Positions 1 to 8,891 of a DNA stretch of 64,000 nucleotides are shown here, one piece after another. The notes beneath the pieces are model-generated. The model saw only the letters and a list, made by a program, of their open reading frames with translations, did no database searches and was not told the DNA's origin. Made by a program: the position numbers and the translations under genes. The stretch's first letter is position 1. The number at the start of each line of letters is the position of its first letter. This DNA is from Paraburkholderia tropica (GTDB lineage: Bacteria > Pseudomonadota > Gammaproteobacteria > Burkholderiales > Burkholderiaceae), in NCBI RefSeq assembly GCF_900109265.1, contig NZ_FNZM01000024.1, positions 1 to 64,000 on the forward strand, given 5' to 3'.

Positions 1-257
1 ATCCGTTGCAGTTCACGAACCTGCTTTAGCGCGTCCGCCAGCTCTGATGCCGGAACGACTTCTTCGCCAGCCTTGACCGCCGAAAGGCTGCCGTCCTGGT
101 ACAGCTTGCGCCAGTGGAATAGCTGGTTCGGGTTCACGCCGTGCTGGCGAGCCACCAACGATACCGATTTCCCCGGCTCGAAACTCTCGCGCACCATCGA
201 CAGCTTCTGCTCCGCTGTCCAGCGCCGCCGACGCTCCGGGCCCGTCAACACGTCCAT
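1..257 (-). CDS. IS3-family (IS2 group) transposase OrfA, partial
   Basis: This is the N-terminal part of the DNA-binding subunit of an IS3-family transposase; it runs off the window start. Translation from ATG at 257 begins MDVLTGPERRRRW and continues with a helix-turn-helix region (EQKLSMVRESF, then VARQHGVNPNQLFHWRKLYQ). That is the classic IS2 OrfA/InsC layout, in which this protein and OrfB are joined by programmed frameshifting to give the active transposase. About 85 codons are visible and no stop is seen. A purine-rich ribosome binding site (AGGAAG) lies just before the start. It marks the left end of an accessory block. Confidence 0.85.
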   Translation of the reverse strand, partial: MDVLTGPERRRRWTAEQKLSMVRESFEPGKSVSLVARQHGVNPNQLFHWRKLYQDGSLSAVKAGEEVVPASELADALKQVRELQR

Positions 258-351
258 CACTTCCTGCCTGGTGTTAGTCAAAAACACAGTCTTATGCCTA
301 CCCGTTATTTTAAGTGGGTCGCTGTGTCCGGTGTTTCAGGGGGCTGCTCCA
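1..351 (-). mobile_element. IS2-type IS3-family insertion sequence, left-end part (cut by window edge)
   Basis: The outer end lies near 351. Read on the minus strand it begins TGGAGCAGCCCC, a TGG-starting terminal inverted repeat of the kind seen at IS2-group ends, followed by a short leader and then the orfA start at 257. The rest of the element, including orfB, lies beyond the window start. Assignment rests on the recognisable OrfA protein plus the terminal sequence; the other end and any target duplication cannot be seen. Confidence 0.8.
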
Positions 352-492
352 ATCATCTCCCCCGCCGTTCTGGTTATGGAGCATCGCGAAGCCAACTACA
401 GACAACTTACTGACCTCGAACGTATCCGCCCCGACGAAGCCAATCCACAACCGTGGGCACGATGCAGTCAAAATTAACCGCGCATCTGTAGG

Positions 493-571
493 CGGGCAAC
501 AAAGCCGCCGGAACGCTCGGTTTCGCTCCCTGCTGGAGCATGGTGTGGTCGATGTGCGACGCTTGTATGCC
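493..571. repeat. 79-bp inverted repeat, copy A
   Basis: Perfect reverse complement of 927-1005, which lies inside the HUH-type Rep-like gene. Copy A sits 56 bp past that gene's stop codon. The two copies enclose 355 bp containing the 3' end of the gene. Read on the plus strand, copy A stays open and continues into a short alternative tail that stops at 625. Confidence 0.95.
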
Positions 572-626
572 AAAATTTGCGTGCTTAGACACCGCCCGCC
601 GACCACCACGCCCATAAGCCATTGAT

Positions 627-1949
627 TTAACTAAGGGAATCTGCTGCACTTTGAATCCGATCTGCACTTTCCCTGCACGACGAGCTGAATATCTGCTGTA
701 ACCTCTGCATCAGCTTCACTCGTTCACGACGTTCGCGGCGCGCTTTCTGCTGGTCAAGGTGACGCGCAACAGACCTTTGCCGGCGCTCGTGCTTGTAGAC
801 CTCCGCATTTGCCGATTCCAGTGCCGCGATTTCAAGAGTCTCGACTTCTGCGCGCAGCAGTGCCGGGACAATCGGATCGCCCACGCCAAGACCTCGACGG
901 CGCAAATATCCCAAGTACTCCAGTCCGGCATACAAGCGTCGCACATCGACCACACCATGCTCCAGCAGGGAGCGAAACCGAGCGTTCCGGCGGCTTTGTT
1001 GCCCGATCTTGCGTGACACGCCGCACATCAACTTGCAGTCGGCCTTGCCTCCGTTCTTCAACTCGTCTGGGAACAACTCCGCGACCAACTGGAAAGGATC
1101 GGGACCGACGACAGACAGCACCTGCGCAGTCAAGTCCACTCCCTTCATGACGTACCCAAACCACTTCCATTGCTGCCACATCGAACCCGCTGAGCGCGTG
1201 CGCCATTCAACGTTGAATGAACACTTGTCCAATTCGCTAACACGCGAAATCTTGCTCAATCGCGCCTTAACCCACTCCTTGAAAGCTGGCCGTAACGAGT
1301 CGGGAATCGAGATCAAAAAGTGCGTATGGAATCCATGCGTTTGACCGATTTCGTGCACATACAACCATACGAATGGGTGCTTCCTCCCCACCTTATCGCG
1401 ATACCACCGCTCCAAGGGTTTCCGAAACGAGTTGCAGAAAGCGTCCGCCGCATCTTCGTGCCGGTTTATGCCGAGCAGCTCCCAAGTTATGGAGACGTGG
1501 ACATTGAAGACCTGCCCGTTAAAATTTGCGAAGGCGATAGCGCTGTAGAGATCAACGAACTGAGCCGCAGTCAATGGCCCGCGTGCATCAGGGGACACGG
1601 GCACTAGACGCTTCTGAAAAATGTAAGGGCTAGGAGCACGACTCGGGTACTCATGCTCCACCGCCTTTTCAAAATCTTCCAGACTGTCTCCGAAGATCGC
1701 TTGCGCAAGCTCACTACTTTCGCCACCGCCCGCCAGACGGTAACCGTTGCGCTTCCAGTCGGGAAAGCCCGCCTCAATGAAATGACGGGCTTTGTCCTCT
1801 TGCTCCCACGAAGAATGACCGTGCGTGGAGGCGTCGTTTGGCCGTGAGAAAGGGTAGTCAAGAATCTGCATCCAGTGCCTCCGTATCGTTCGGCGCCGAA
1901 AAAGGCGATAGCGCTCAGATAGATACGCTTCTCGGACCGAGACAATCAC
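627..1949 (-). CDS. HUH-type Rep-like protein (putative rolling-circle replication initiator)
   Basis: This 440-residue protein is not from a family I can name exactly. It carries an H-x-H pair (HGFHTHFLI, near residue 210) preceded by a YVHEIGQT stretch, and further on WFGYVMKGVD, a tyrosine three residues before a lysine. That order (metal-binding HUH, then Y-x-x-K) is the signature of small HUH endonucleases that start rolling-circle replication of plasmids and phages. The C-terminal third is Arg/Lys-rich and probably helical. It lies alone between an IS end and a lipoprotein gene, so it is probably left from an integrated element. A 79-bp part of the gene is repeated in inverse orientation beyond its stop. 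The start is uncertain; later in-frame ATGs exist. Confidence 0.6.
   Translation of the reverse strand: MIVSVREAYLSERYRLFRRRTIRRHWMQILDYPFSRPNDASTHGHSSWEQEDKARHFIEAGFPDWKRNGYRLAGGGESSELAQAIFGDSLEDFEKAVEHEYPSRAPSPYIFQKRLVPVSPDARGPLTAAQFVDLYSAIAFANFNGQVFNVHVSITWELLGINRHEDAADAFCNSFRKPLERWYRDKVGRKHPFVWLYVHEIGQTHGFHTHFLISIPDSLRPAFKEWVKARLSKISRVSELDKCSFNVEWRTRSAGSMWQQWKWFGYVMKGVDLTAQVLSVVGPDPFQLVAELFPDELKNGGKADCKLMCGVSRKIGQQSRRNARFRSLLEHGVVDVRRLYAGLEYLGYLRRRGLGVGDPIVPALLRAEVETLEIAALESANAEVYKHERRQRSVARHLDQQKARRERRERVKLMQRLQQIFSSSCRESADRIQSAADSLS
927..1005. repeat. 79-bp inverted repeat, copy B (inside the Rep-like gene)
   Basis: Perfect inverted match to 493-571. It encodes the segment starting GQQSRRNARF and ending VRRLYA of the Rep-like protein. 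Both copies are open in the same codon phase, so an inversion between them would leave the gene in frame but give it a different, much shorter end. Confidence 0.95.
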
Positions 1950-2138
1950 CCGAAAGGAGCGGCTCCGTACAAGGACGAGTAAGTCCGCATAGGTGCCCGA
2001 GGTGAAATGCGAACGCCTACGTACACATATAAGGTTGAGAGGCCCAAACGTACAAAAAACACCGAAAAAAAGCGTTCGCCAGCCTCCAGCAGCCGATTTA
2101 TTTCAAATACCCTTCAGTCAATTGCCCGGCTTGCGGCC

Positions 2139-3146
2139 TCATTTCACAAAACCCAAAGCCACAAATTTCTGGGCAAGATCAAATGCCGGCTGCGGTGCTC
2201 TTCGCTGCGGGTCTTCGACGTAGCCACGATCCGCTGTCTTTTGCACGCATACCGGAATGACCAAAACAATCTTCTGAGTCTTCGGATCACGGCCGACATA
2301 TTGACCACCGGGTGCCGTCTCCCCGTACAGAGCCAATGCTTCCGGACGATGAGGAACCATCTTTGAGTATGGGGTCATGTAGGAGAGGTAGTTTAGAACG
2401 TTGCCCCAACAGTCTGAGAACTCGTTGAAATGGTAGGGCGTCGTCCCCGCACCCACGAGTTTCCGAGTCGCTATGTCGTAGATACCCAACCCGAGGGCGA
2501 TAGGATAGGGGGAATCTTGGTTCGCGGAATTGTATTGCGCGTCGAAGCCCTTTGCGATGTCCGATTCCTGCGGATCAAGGTAGGTCAAGGGCTTTTTCTT
2601 GATCGCCACCCCACCGCCTGACGCCGTCTTGCTTTGAGACGAAGGAAGCTCGCTCTGACTTACCGGCGTATCGGCGACCTTCTCCGCATCAGCGAACGCG
2701 GGAGTCGGCGGCGGCGTCTGGGACTGAAGAGACGTGTCAACGCATTGCAGCGTCACGAGCTCCGGCCCAAGCGCTGGCGAATTGTCCGTGTACTGGTCAA
2801 CCGCGAGCGCGTGGACAAAGGTTTGTCCGCTCCGGTTGATGTCTCCCTGCGCCTGCCATGCCGAGTAATTCCGAAGGTTCGCCTGACACTCATCGAACGA
2901 ATGAAAGTAGACCGAGGCCAAATTCGAGCGGTACATCTGCCGCGACGACAGCAGGAAGTGACGCTCCGTTACCGTAACTTTCGTCCAGTTGGGCGGATTG
3001 GGGCGAAAGTAACTTTGTTCAAATGCCCGAGCGTCTAATGTCGGTGAGGGAACACTCTTTCCGCACGCGGCCACGCTAGCGACAGCAACAACACTGAGGC
3101 AAAGAGTTCTTGCAAAAACACCCCGAGAGTTCGCAGTATTCTTCAT
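2139..3146 (-). CDS. putative lipoprotein of unknown function
   Basis: Predicted 335-residue exported protein. The N terminus has basic residues, a hydrophobic stretch (LSVVAVASVAAC) and a lipobox-like VAAC around residue 28, so it is probably lipid-anchored after signal peptidase II cleavage. A low-complexity Ser/Thr/Pro/Gln linker near the middle separates two globular parts. Both parts contain a similar pattern, an HxF-(D/S)-x-C motif followed by NxxxY (FHSFDECQANLRNY and HFNEFSDCWGNVLNY), suggesting an internal duplication. No enzyme motif is visible. It is divergent from the XRE gene at 3255, and its promoter would overlap the palindromes there. I do not recognise a family. Confidence 0.65.
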   Translation of the reverse strand: MKNTANSRGVFARTLCLSVVAVASVAACGKSVPSPTLDARAFEQSYFRPNPPNWTKVTVTERHFLLSSRQMYRSNLASVYFHSFDECQANLRNYSAWQAQGDINRSGQTFVHALAVDQYTDNSPALGPELVTLQCVDTSLQSQTPPPTPAFADAEKVADTPVSQSELPSSQSKTASGGGVAIKKKPLTYLDPQESDIAKGFDAQYNSANQDSPYPIALGLGIYDIATRKLVGAGTTPYHFNEFSDCWGNVLNYLSYMTPYSKMVPHRPEALALYGETAPGGQYVGRDPKTQKIVLVIPVCVQKTADRGYVEDPQRRAPQPAFDLAQKFVALGFVK

Positions 3147-3170
3147 GTGCGGCGCGATACCGATCTAATT

Positions 3171-3190
3171 TGTTGATTTGAGTTTCAACA
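3171..3190. promoter_or_regulatory. inverted repeat TGTTGA-N8-TCAACA
   Basis: A perfect 6-bp inverted repeat in the divergent region between the lipoprotein and XRE genes, directly abutting a second palindrome at 3191-3211. Paired palindromes in front of an XRE gene are typical of self-regulating controller proteins. Assignment as operator is inference. Confidence 0.45.
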
Positions 3191-3211
3191 TATCACATCC
3201 TTCTTGTGATA
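3191..3211. promoter_or_regulatory. inverted repeat TATCACA-N7-TGTGATA
   Basis: A perfect 7-bp inverted repeat with a 7-bp spacer, starting right after the palindrome at 3171-3190 and 44 bp before the XRE start codon. Likely operator for the XRE regulator, by position and symmetry only. It also loosely resembles a CRP-type half-site pair (TGTGA/TCACA in the opposite order), so a global regulator is possible. Confidence 0.5.
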
Positions 3212-3254
3212 GCACGTCCGCCCAACCATACGAGTTGTTCTTGAGGCAACAAAT

Positions 3255-3659
3255 ATGGTTGACAACGCTGGCGCACGCCAGAAAATCGGGAAGCGGCTGG
3301 GACAGCGAATCGCGGAGCAAAGAAAAGCTCTCGGCTGGACTCAGGATCAATTGGCCGAACAGGTCGGCGTAGATACTGAAACGGTATCCCGATTCGAGCG
3401 CGGTGTGGCAGTCCCATCCGTCCTGACACTCGACAAGCTGGCAAACGTGCTGAACACCAGCGTCTCCAGCCTATTGTCGGAGGCGTCCCCCAGCCCGTCC
3501 GATCAGGCGCTACGCATTTCGGCATGGCTGGATCGCCTGCCGTCCGAGGACGGGGTTTTCGTGGTCGCCCAAATCAAGGCTCTATGCGATCACCTTCACC
3601 AGCAACGTGGTAACGCACCTCTGAAGAGCAAAGCCAAGGGCAAGTCCAGCCCCAAGTAA
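3255..3659 (+). CDS. XRE-family transcriptional regulator (controller-protein-like)
   Basis: Small 134-residue DNA-binding protein. Residues 12-70 form a Cro/C1-type helix-turn-helix (LGWTQDQLAEQVGVDTETVS, then RFERGVAVPS and LDKLANVL), which is clear. The C-terminal 60 residues are not recognised and end in a Lys-rich tail. A GAGG ribosome binding site precedes the ATG. It is followed after 67 bp by a PD-(D/E)XK-like nuclease gene on the same strand. In restriction-modification systems this order (C gene then restriction gene, with palindromes before the C gene) makes the regulator delay nuclease expression. Here no methyltransferase is adjacent, so the analogy is inference. Confidence 0.85.
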   Translation: MVDNAGARQKIGKRLGQRIAEQRKALGWTQDQLAEQVGVDTETVSRFERGVAVPSVLTLDKLANVLNTSVSSLLSEASPSPSDQALRISAWLDRLPSEDGVFVVAQIKALCDHLHQQRGNAPLKSKAKGKSSPK

Positions 3660-3682
3660 ATTACGGCGGCGGAGCTCTGAAT

Positions 3683-3721
3683 CTCCTTGGGAGGGTCGAA
3701 CGGCCCTCCTTTCCCAAGGAG
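3683..3721 (+). promoter_or_regulatory. hairpin that buries the nuclease gene's ribosome binding site
   Basis: CTCCTTGGG (3683-3691) pairs perfectly with CCCAAGGAG (3713-3721), with a further inner pair AGGG/CCCT. The 3' arm contains the AAGGAG ribosome binding site of the nuclease gene, whose ATG is at 3727. Folding would hide it, so translation of the nuclease would depend on opening the stem. There is no T-run, so it is unlikely to be a terminator. Confidence 0.6.
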
Positions 3722-3726
3722 ATCAC

Positions 3727-4722
3727 ATGCAACACAATCGCCCGCCTCTCGTACCAACGAGAATCCTGAAGGCACACAAGGTTTATGAGCCCGGCGACAG
3801 CCGATTCATGGCTGCGGCCCGACTATTGCAGGCCCTATGGCGCGAAGAGAAAGGTTTGCCCATTGGCACCCACCGCAATGCCAAAGGCAAACGGTACAAG
3901 TTAGGTAGCCGACTCGATACCGAGTGCGCCGAAGCCGGTGGCAACTTCCTGTCCCCCGACATTGCGCGGCTCGCATTGCGCGAATCCGTGTATTGCGAAA
4001 TCGGCGCGATGATCGAGCAAGAGCGTCTTTGGACCAATCTGCTATCGAGCCAGCCGCTGTGTTTCAACCTGTTCGGCGGGATGAAACTGGACATCGAGAA
4101 AGCCAATCGCTTCTTCCGGCATCTCTTCCCCGACTACGTGGAAACCGTTAGCGGCATTCACTTCGAGCACTCGCCGGGGCGAGGTAACCCGACCTTCACG
4201 CACGACTACACCGCCTTCGATGTCTTTGTCACTTGCACGACAACCCAAGGAGACAGCGGATTCGTCGCAATCGAAGTCAAATACACGGAGACCATGACCG
4301 AGCCTATCGCAACACTGCGACCGCGCTATGACGAGCTTTCCCGAGATTCCGGCATCTACAGCGATCCAGATGCACTAGCCCTGCGAGGAAGTCCGCTACA
4401 GCAGTTGTGGCGAGAGCACCTTCTCAGCCACAGCATGATTTCAAGCGGTGCTTACGCGTCCGGTCGATTCGTCGTGATGTATCCGAGGCAGAACGTCCAT
4501 TGTGCGGCTGCGGTAAACGTCTATCAGCAGCAGTTGGCTCCGCGCGGCGCAAAGACGGCCACGTTCCAGGCGGTTGCCTTGGACGCGTGTGTCGATGCGT
4601 TGCGCGCAGCCGGTGACGACAAGATCGCGGTGGCGTTCCACCAGCGCTACTTGGACTTCGACCGAATCGAGCAAGCGATCTTCGGGCAGCAGGGCTGCGT
4701 AGAGGTGCCGCCGGTCAGTTAA
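3727..4722 (+). CDS. putative PD-(D/E)XK-superfamily nuclease
   Basis: 331-residue protein. The visible core is FTHDYTAFDVFV followed by GFVAIEVKYTE (about residues 158-190), i.e. an Asp followed some 20 residues later by E-x-K, the PD-(D/E)XK nuclease signature. Upstream is a conserved-looking helical region (ALRESVYCEIGAMIEQE). This resembles proteins annotated as PGN_0703-family putative restriction endonucleases, a recollection I cannot check here. It follows an XRE regulator gene and has its ribosome binding site in a stable hairpin, both fitting a protein whose level must be restrained. No partner methyltransferase lies beside it, so it could be a solitary modification-dependent or phage-targeted nuclease. 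Confidence 0.6.
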   Translation: MQHNRPPLVPTRILKAHKVYEPGDSRFMAAARLLQALWREEKGLPIGTHRNAKGKRYKLGSRLDTECAEAGGNFLSPDIARLALRESVYCEIGAMIEQERLWTNLLSSQPLCFNLFGGMKLDIEKANRFFRHLFPDYVETVSGIHFEHSPGRGNPTFTHDYTAFDVFVTCTTTQGDSGFVAIEVKYTETMTEPIATLRPRYDELSRDSGIYSDPDALALRGSPLQQLWREHLLSHSMISSGAYASGRFVVMYPRQNVHCAAAVNVYQQQLAPRGAKTATFQAVALDACVDALRAAGDDKIAVAFHQRYLDFDRIEQAIFGQQGCVEVPPVS

Positions 4723-4738
4723 AATAGCAAGCCAGAAC

Positions 4739-4806
4739 GCCCCCATCCGGTCAATGTCCGCTGACGTTCGCCCCCATTCGATCAAAATGGGGGCATGGAT
4801 GGGGGC
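4739..4806. repeat. nested inverted repeats built on GCCCCCAT/ATGGGGGC
   Basis: Outer arms GCCCCCATCC (4739-4748) and GGATGGGGGC (4797-4806) enclose a second perfect pair, GCCCCCATT (4770-4778) and AATGGGGGC (4786-4794). It lies just after the nuclease gene, near the point where accessory DNA gives way to host backbone. Possibly an integrase or excision-related site, or a regulatory structure; nothing in the window decides. Confidence 0.5.
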
Positions 4807-4902
4807 ATCATGAAAGCGACAATTGACTGCCCGCTAGCGCTGACAAGGCTTACCGGGCAGGTCTTACCGTTTAACGTTTAAGCGACGTCTTCGCAAGCGC
4901 CG

Positions 4903-4930
4903 AAAAAGCCCGCTCGTGAGCGGGCTTTTT
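4903..4930. terminator. bidirectional terminator
   Basis: GCCCGCTC/GAGCGGGC hairpin flanked by an A-run on the left and a T-run on the right, so it can work on both strands. It separates the accessory block from ettA. Confidence 0.8.
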
Positions 4931-5096
4931 TACGGATGACGATGCGCCGCGCCGCTCGCGGCCCCGCATCGCTCCCCCGCCGCCCGCGCCCCGTACAATA
5001 GCGGTTTGCGCATCCCGCCCGATGGCGAACATCGCGCGGTGCAAGACAGAATTCCGCCCTTTTTTCTCCCGTTTTTCAGACTCCAAAGACACTCTC

Positions 5097-6761
<1,665 letters not shown>

Positions 6762-6811
6762 TCGCGTCGAACTCCCCCATCGCGCACCGCCACTGAGCGG
6801 CGCGGCGAACG

Positions 6812-6840
6812 ACGGCGGCCTGCGGGCCGCCGTTTTTTTT
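6812..6840 (+). terminator. rho-independent terminator of ettA
   Basis: Nine-bp perfect stem ACGGCGGCC/GGCCGCCGT with a TGCG loop, followed by a run of eight T, 50 bp after the ettA stop. Confidence 0.9.
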
Positions 6841-6980
6841 GCGTCGGCTTTTGCGTCGGCTTTTGCGCGCGGCGTCACGCACGGCATGGCGGTTGCTGGG
6901 AACGCGCTACGCTACGGCCTTTGTCACACGCCGCGCAGTCGCCACGCCGTCGATCCTTTCTTTCACGCAAGGTGCCCCGC

Positions 6981-8171
6981 ATGTCGTCGCCGAACCGTCC
7001 GCGCCCTGTTTCCCGCATCGTCCTGATCGCGGCGATCGTCGTCGCGGTGCTCGTGCTCGGCGCGCTCATCGGTCTCTACGCGTTGCAGCGCGACGCGAAG
7101 TCGCGCATCGAGGCGCTGCTCGCGCCGATCGGCACGGCCTCGCGCATCCATGTCTCGCTCACGCTCGATTCGATCGAACTCGACGACGTGCGCCTCAAGC
7201 CGCCGCCCGACTGGCCGACCGCCGACACGCTGCGCGCGCAGCGCATCACGATCGCGCCCGATCTGCGCGGGCTGCTCGCGCATCGCGTGCACATCCGCGA
7301 CATCACGGTCAGCCATTTCACGATGACGGTCCTGCGCCGCCAGAACGGCTCGATCCAGATCCTGCCGAACCTGCGCGAGGAAATGGCCGCCGCCTCGCCG
7401 ACTGAATCAGGTAGTGCGGCGGGCACGGCATCATCGGACAAAACCGAGCTGTCTTCGGACAAGCTGATCGATCACATCGGCTTCGACAACGGCACGTTCG
7501 ACTTTTACGACCGTTCGGTGGGCACTCCGCCGTGGCGCGTGACGGTCAGCGAGGCGCAGGCGAGTGTCGATCACGTGCATCTGCCCGCGCTCGACGAGCC
7601 CACGCAAGTCGCGGTGAGCGGCGCGCTCAAGGGGCCGCAGCACACGGGGCATGTGAATTTCGGCGGCTGGATCCGCATCGCGACCAAAGATTCGCAGACG
7701 CGCACGACGCTGCGTGGCGTCGACATCACGATGCTCGATCCGTATCTGCTGAAAAAGGCCGGGCCGAAGGCGAACATCACGGGCGGCACGCTCGACCTCG
7801 ACCTGAACGCGACGGTGAGCGCCTACCGCATCCACGCGCCCGGCACGATCACGCTGCATCAACTCCAACTCGCCGAAAGCAGCGACCCGCTCGACACGTT
7901 TCTGTCGATTCCCACGCGCGCCGCGGTGGCCGCGCTCAAGACGCACAAGGGCAATATCCGGCTGCGTTTCGTGCTCGACGGCAATCTGCACGATCCGAAA
8001 TTCCGTCTCGACGAAAGCCTGATGACCGAGCTGCGCGCGGGCTTCGCGCAGGCGCTCGGCGTGAGCGCGCAAGGCGTGGCGCAGGGCGCGGGGCAAACCG
8101 CGAAGGGTATCGCCGACGCGCTGCGCAGCCTGCTGCAACCGGTCGCGCCCGCCTCGTCGACATCGAAATGA
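6981..8171 (+). CDS. AsmA-like / DUF748-type periplasm-facing membrane protein
   Basis: 396-residue protein with one N-terminal transmembrane helix (about residues 12-34, rich in Val/Leu/Ala/Ile) and a long extracytoplasmic part made of repeating beta-rich segments (for example IHVSLTLDSIELDDVRL, VHIRDITVSHFTMTV, FGGWIRIATKD). That layout, plus the I-x-L/V-x-D patterns, fits AsmA/DUF748 proteins, which are thought to bridge inner and outer membranes and carry lipids. Transport of a particular lipid cannot be read from the sequence. ATG at 6981 is chosen over 6921 because the transmembrane helix is then close to the N terminus. The Ala/Gly-rich C terminus resembles a flexible tail. Confidence 0.65.
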   Translation: MSSPNRPRPVSRIVLIAAIVVAVLVLGALIGLYALQRDAKSRIEALLAPIGTASRIHVSLTLDSIELDDVRLKPPPDWPTADTLRAQRITIAPDLRGLLAHRVHIRDITVSHFTMTVLRRQNGSIQILPNLREEMAAASPTESGSAAGTASSDKTELSSDKLIDHIGFDNGTFDFYDRSVGTPPWRVTVSEAQASVDHVHLPALDEPTQVAVSGALKGPQHTGHVNFGGWIRIATKDSQTRTTLRGVDITMLDPYLLKKAGPKANITGGTLDLDLNATVSAYRIHAPGTITLHQLQLAESSDPLDTFLSIPTRAAVAALKTHKGNIRLRFVLDGNLHDPKFRLDESLMTELRAGFAQALGVSAQGVAQGAGQTAKGIADALRSLLQPVAPASSTSK

Positions 8172-8210
8172 ACGCGGATAAAGGGTGAAATCCGCGTAAA
8201 AAAACGCGCG

Positions 8211-8834
8211 TCAGACCGGCAGGCCGAGCGCGCGCAACTGCGCGTCGGTCTGCGCGTTGCTCGTGTGATGCACGCCGTGCCAGCCGAGCGCGGTGGCGGC
8301 TTGCGCGTTGTGCGCGTTGTCGTCGATGAACACGAGTTCGCCTGGACGCACGCCCGGCAACTGCGCTTCGATGCGGCGAAACATCTCGTGGAAAATCGCC
8401 GGATCGGGCTTCACGAGCTTCACGCGCCCCGACACCACCACGTCGCGGCAGCGGCGCAGGATGCCGAAGCGCTCCCACGCCCACGGAAAGGTTTCGGCGG
8501 ACCAGTTCGTGAGGCCGAAGATCGGCACGTTGGCCGCCTCCAGCCGCTCGAACGTCGCCACGCCGCCTTCTAGCAGGCCGCCGATCATCTCGTGCCAGCG
8601 CTCGTAGAACGCGCGGATCAGCGCTTCGTGCTCCGGAAACTTCGCGACCAGCTCCTCGGTGCCGACGGCGATGAGCTCGCCGCCGTCCTGGCGGATCACC
8701 CAATCCATCGCGCAGACGTGCGTGAGGAACCAGCGGCGTTCCTCGTCGTCGGGAATCAGCTCGCGATAGAGATACTCGGGACTCCAGTCGACCAGCACGC
8801 CGCCGAAGTCGAACACGACTGCCTTGATCGTCAT
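8211..8834 (-). CDS. HAD-superfamily (class IA) hydrolase
   Basis: 207-residue phosphatase-like protein. Motif I is VFDFGGVLVD near the N terminus, motif II is the T of GLTNWS, motif III is the K of VKPDPAIF and motif IV is VFIDDN. All four HAD catalytic motifs are therefore present in order. Subtype IA cap helices lie between motifs I and II. The FDFGGVL variant is common in the YihX/haloacid-dehalogenase-like branch that acts on small sugar phosphates or related esters, but the substrate is unknown. It sits 58 bp upstream of the aminopeptidase gene's 3' end on the same strand, so they may be co-transcribed. Confidence 0.85.
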   Translation of the reverse strand: MTIKAVVFDFGGVLVDWSPEYLYRELIPDDEERRWFLTHVCAMDWVIRQDGGELIAVGTEELVAKFPEHEALIRAFYERWHEMIGGLLEGGVATFERLEAANVPIFGLTNWSAETFPWAWERFGILRRCRDVVVSGRVKLVKPDPAIFHEMFRRIEAQLPGVRPGELVFIDDNAHNAQAATALGWHGVHHTSNAQTDAQLRALGLPV

Positions 8835-8891
8835 GCGCCTCTACTCCGTGTCGCTACTCCGTGAATGGCCTCGCCGTTCAGCGAGCGAAAT

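Noticed and set aside
352..492. Gene remnant between the IS end and the inverted repeat
   Set aside because: Short frames only, no recognisable product and no start signal.
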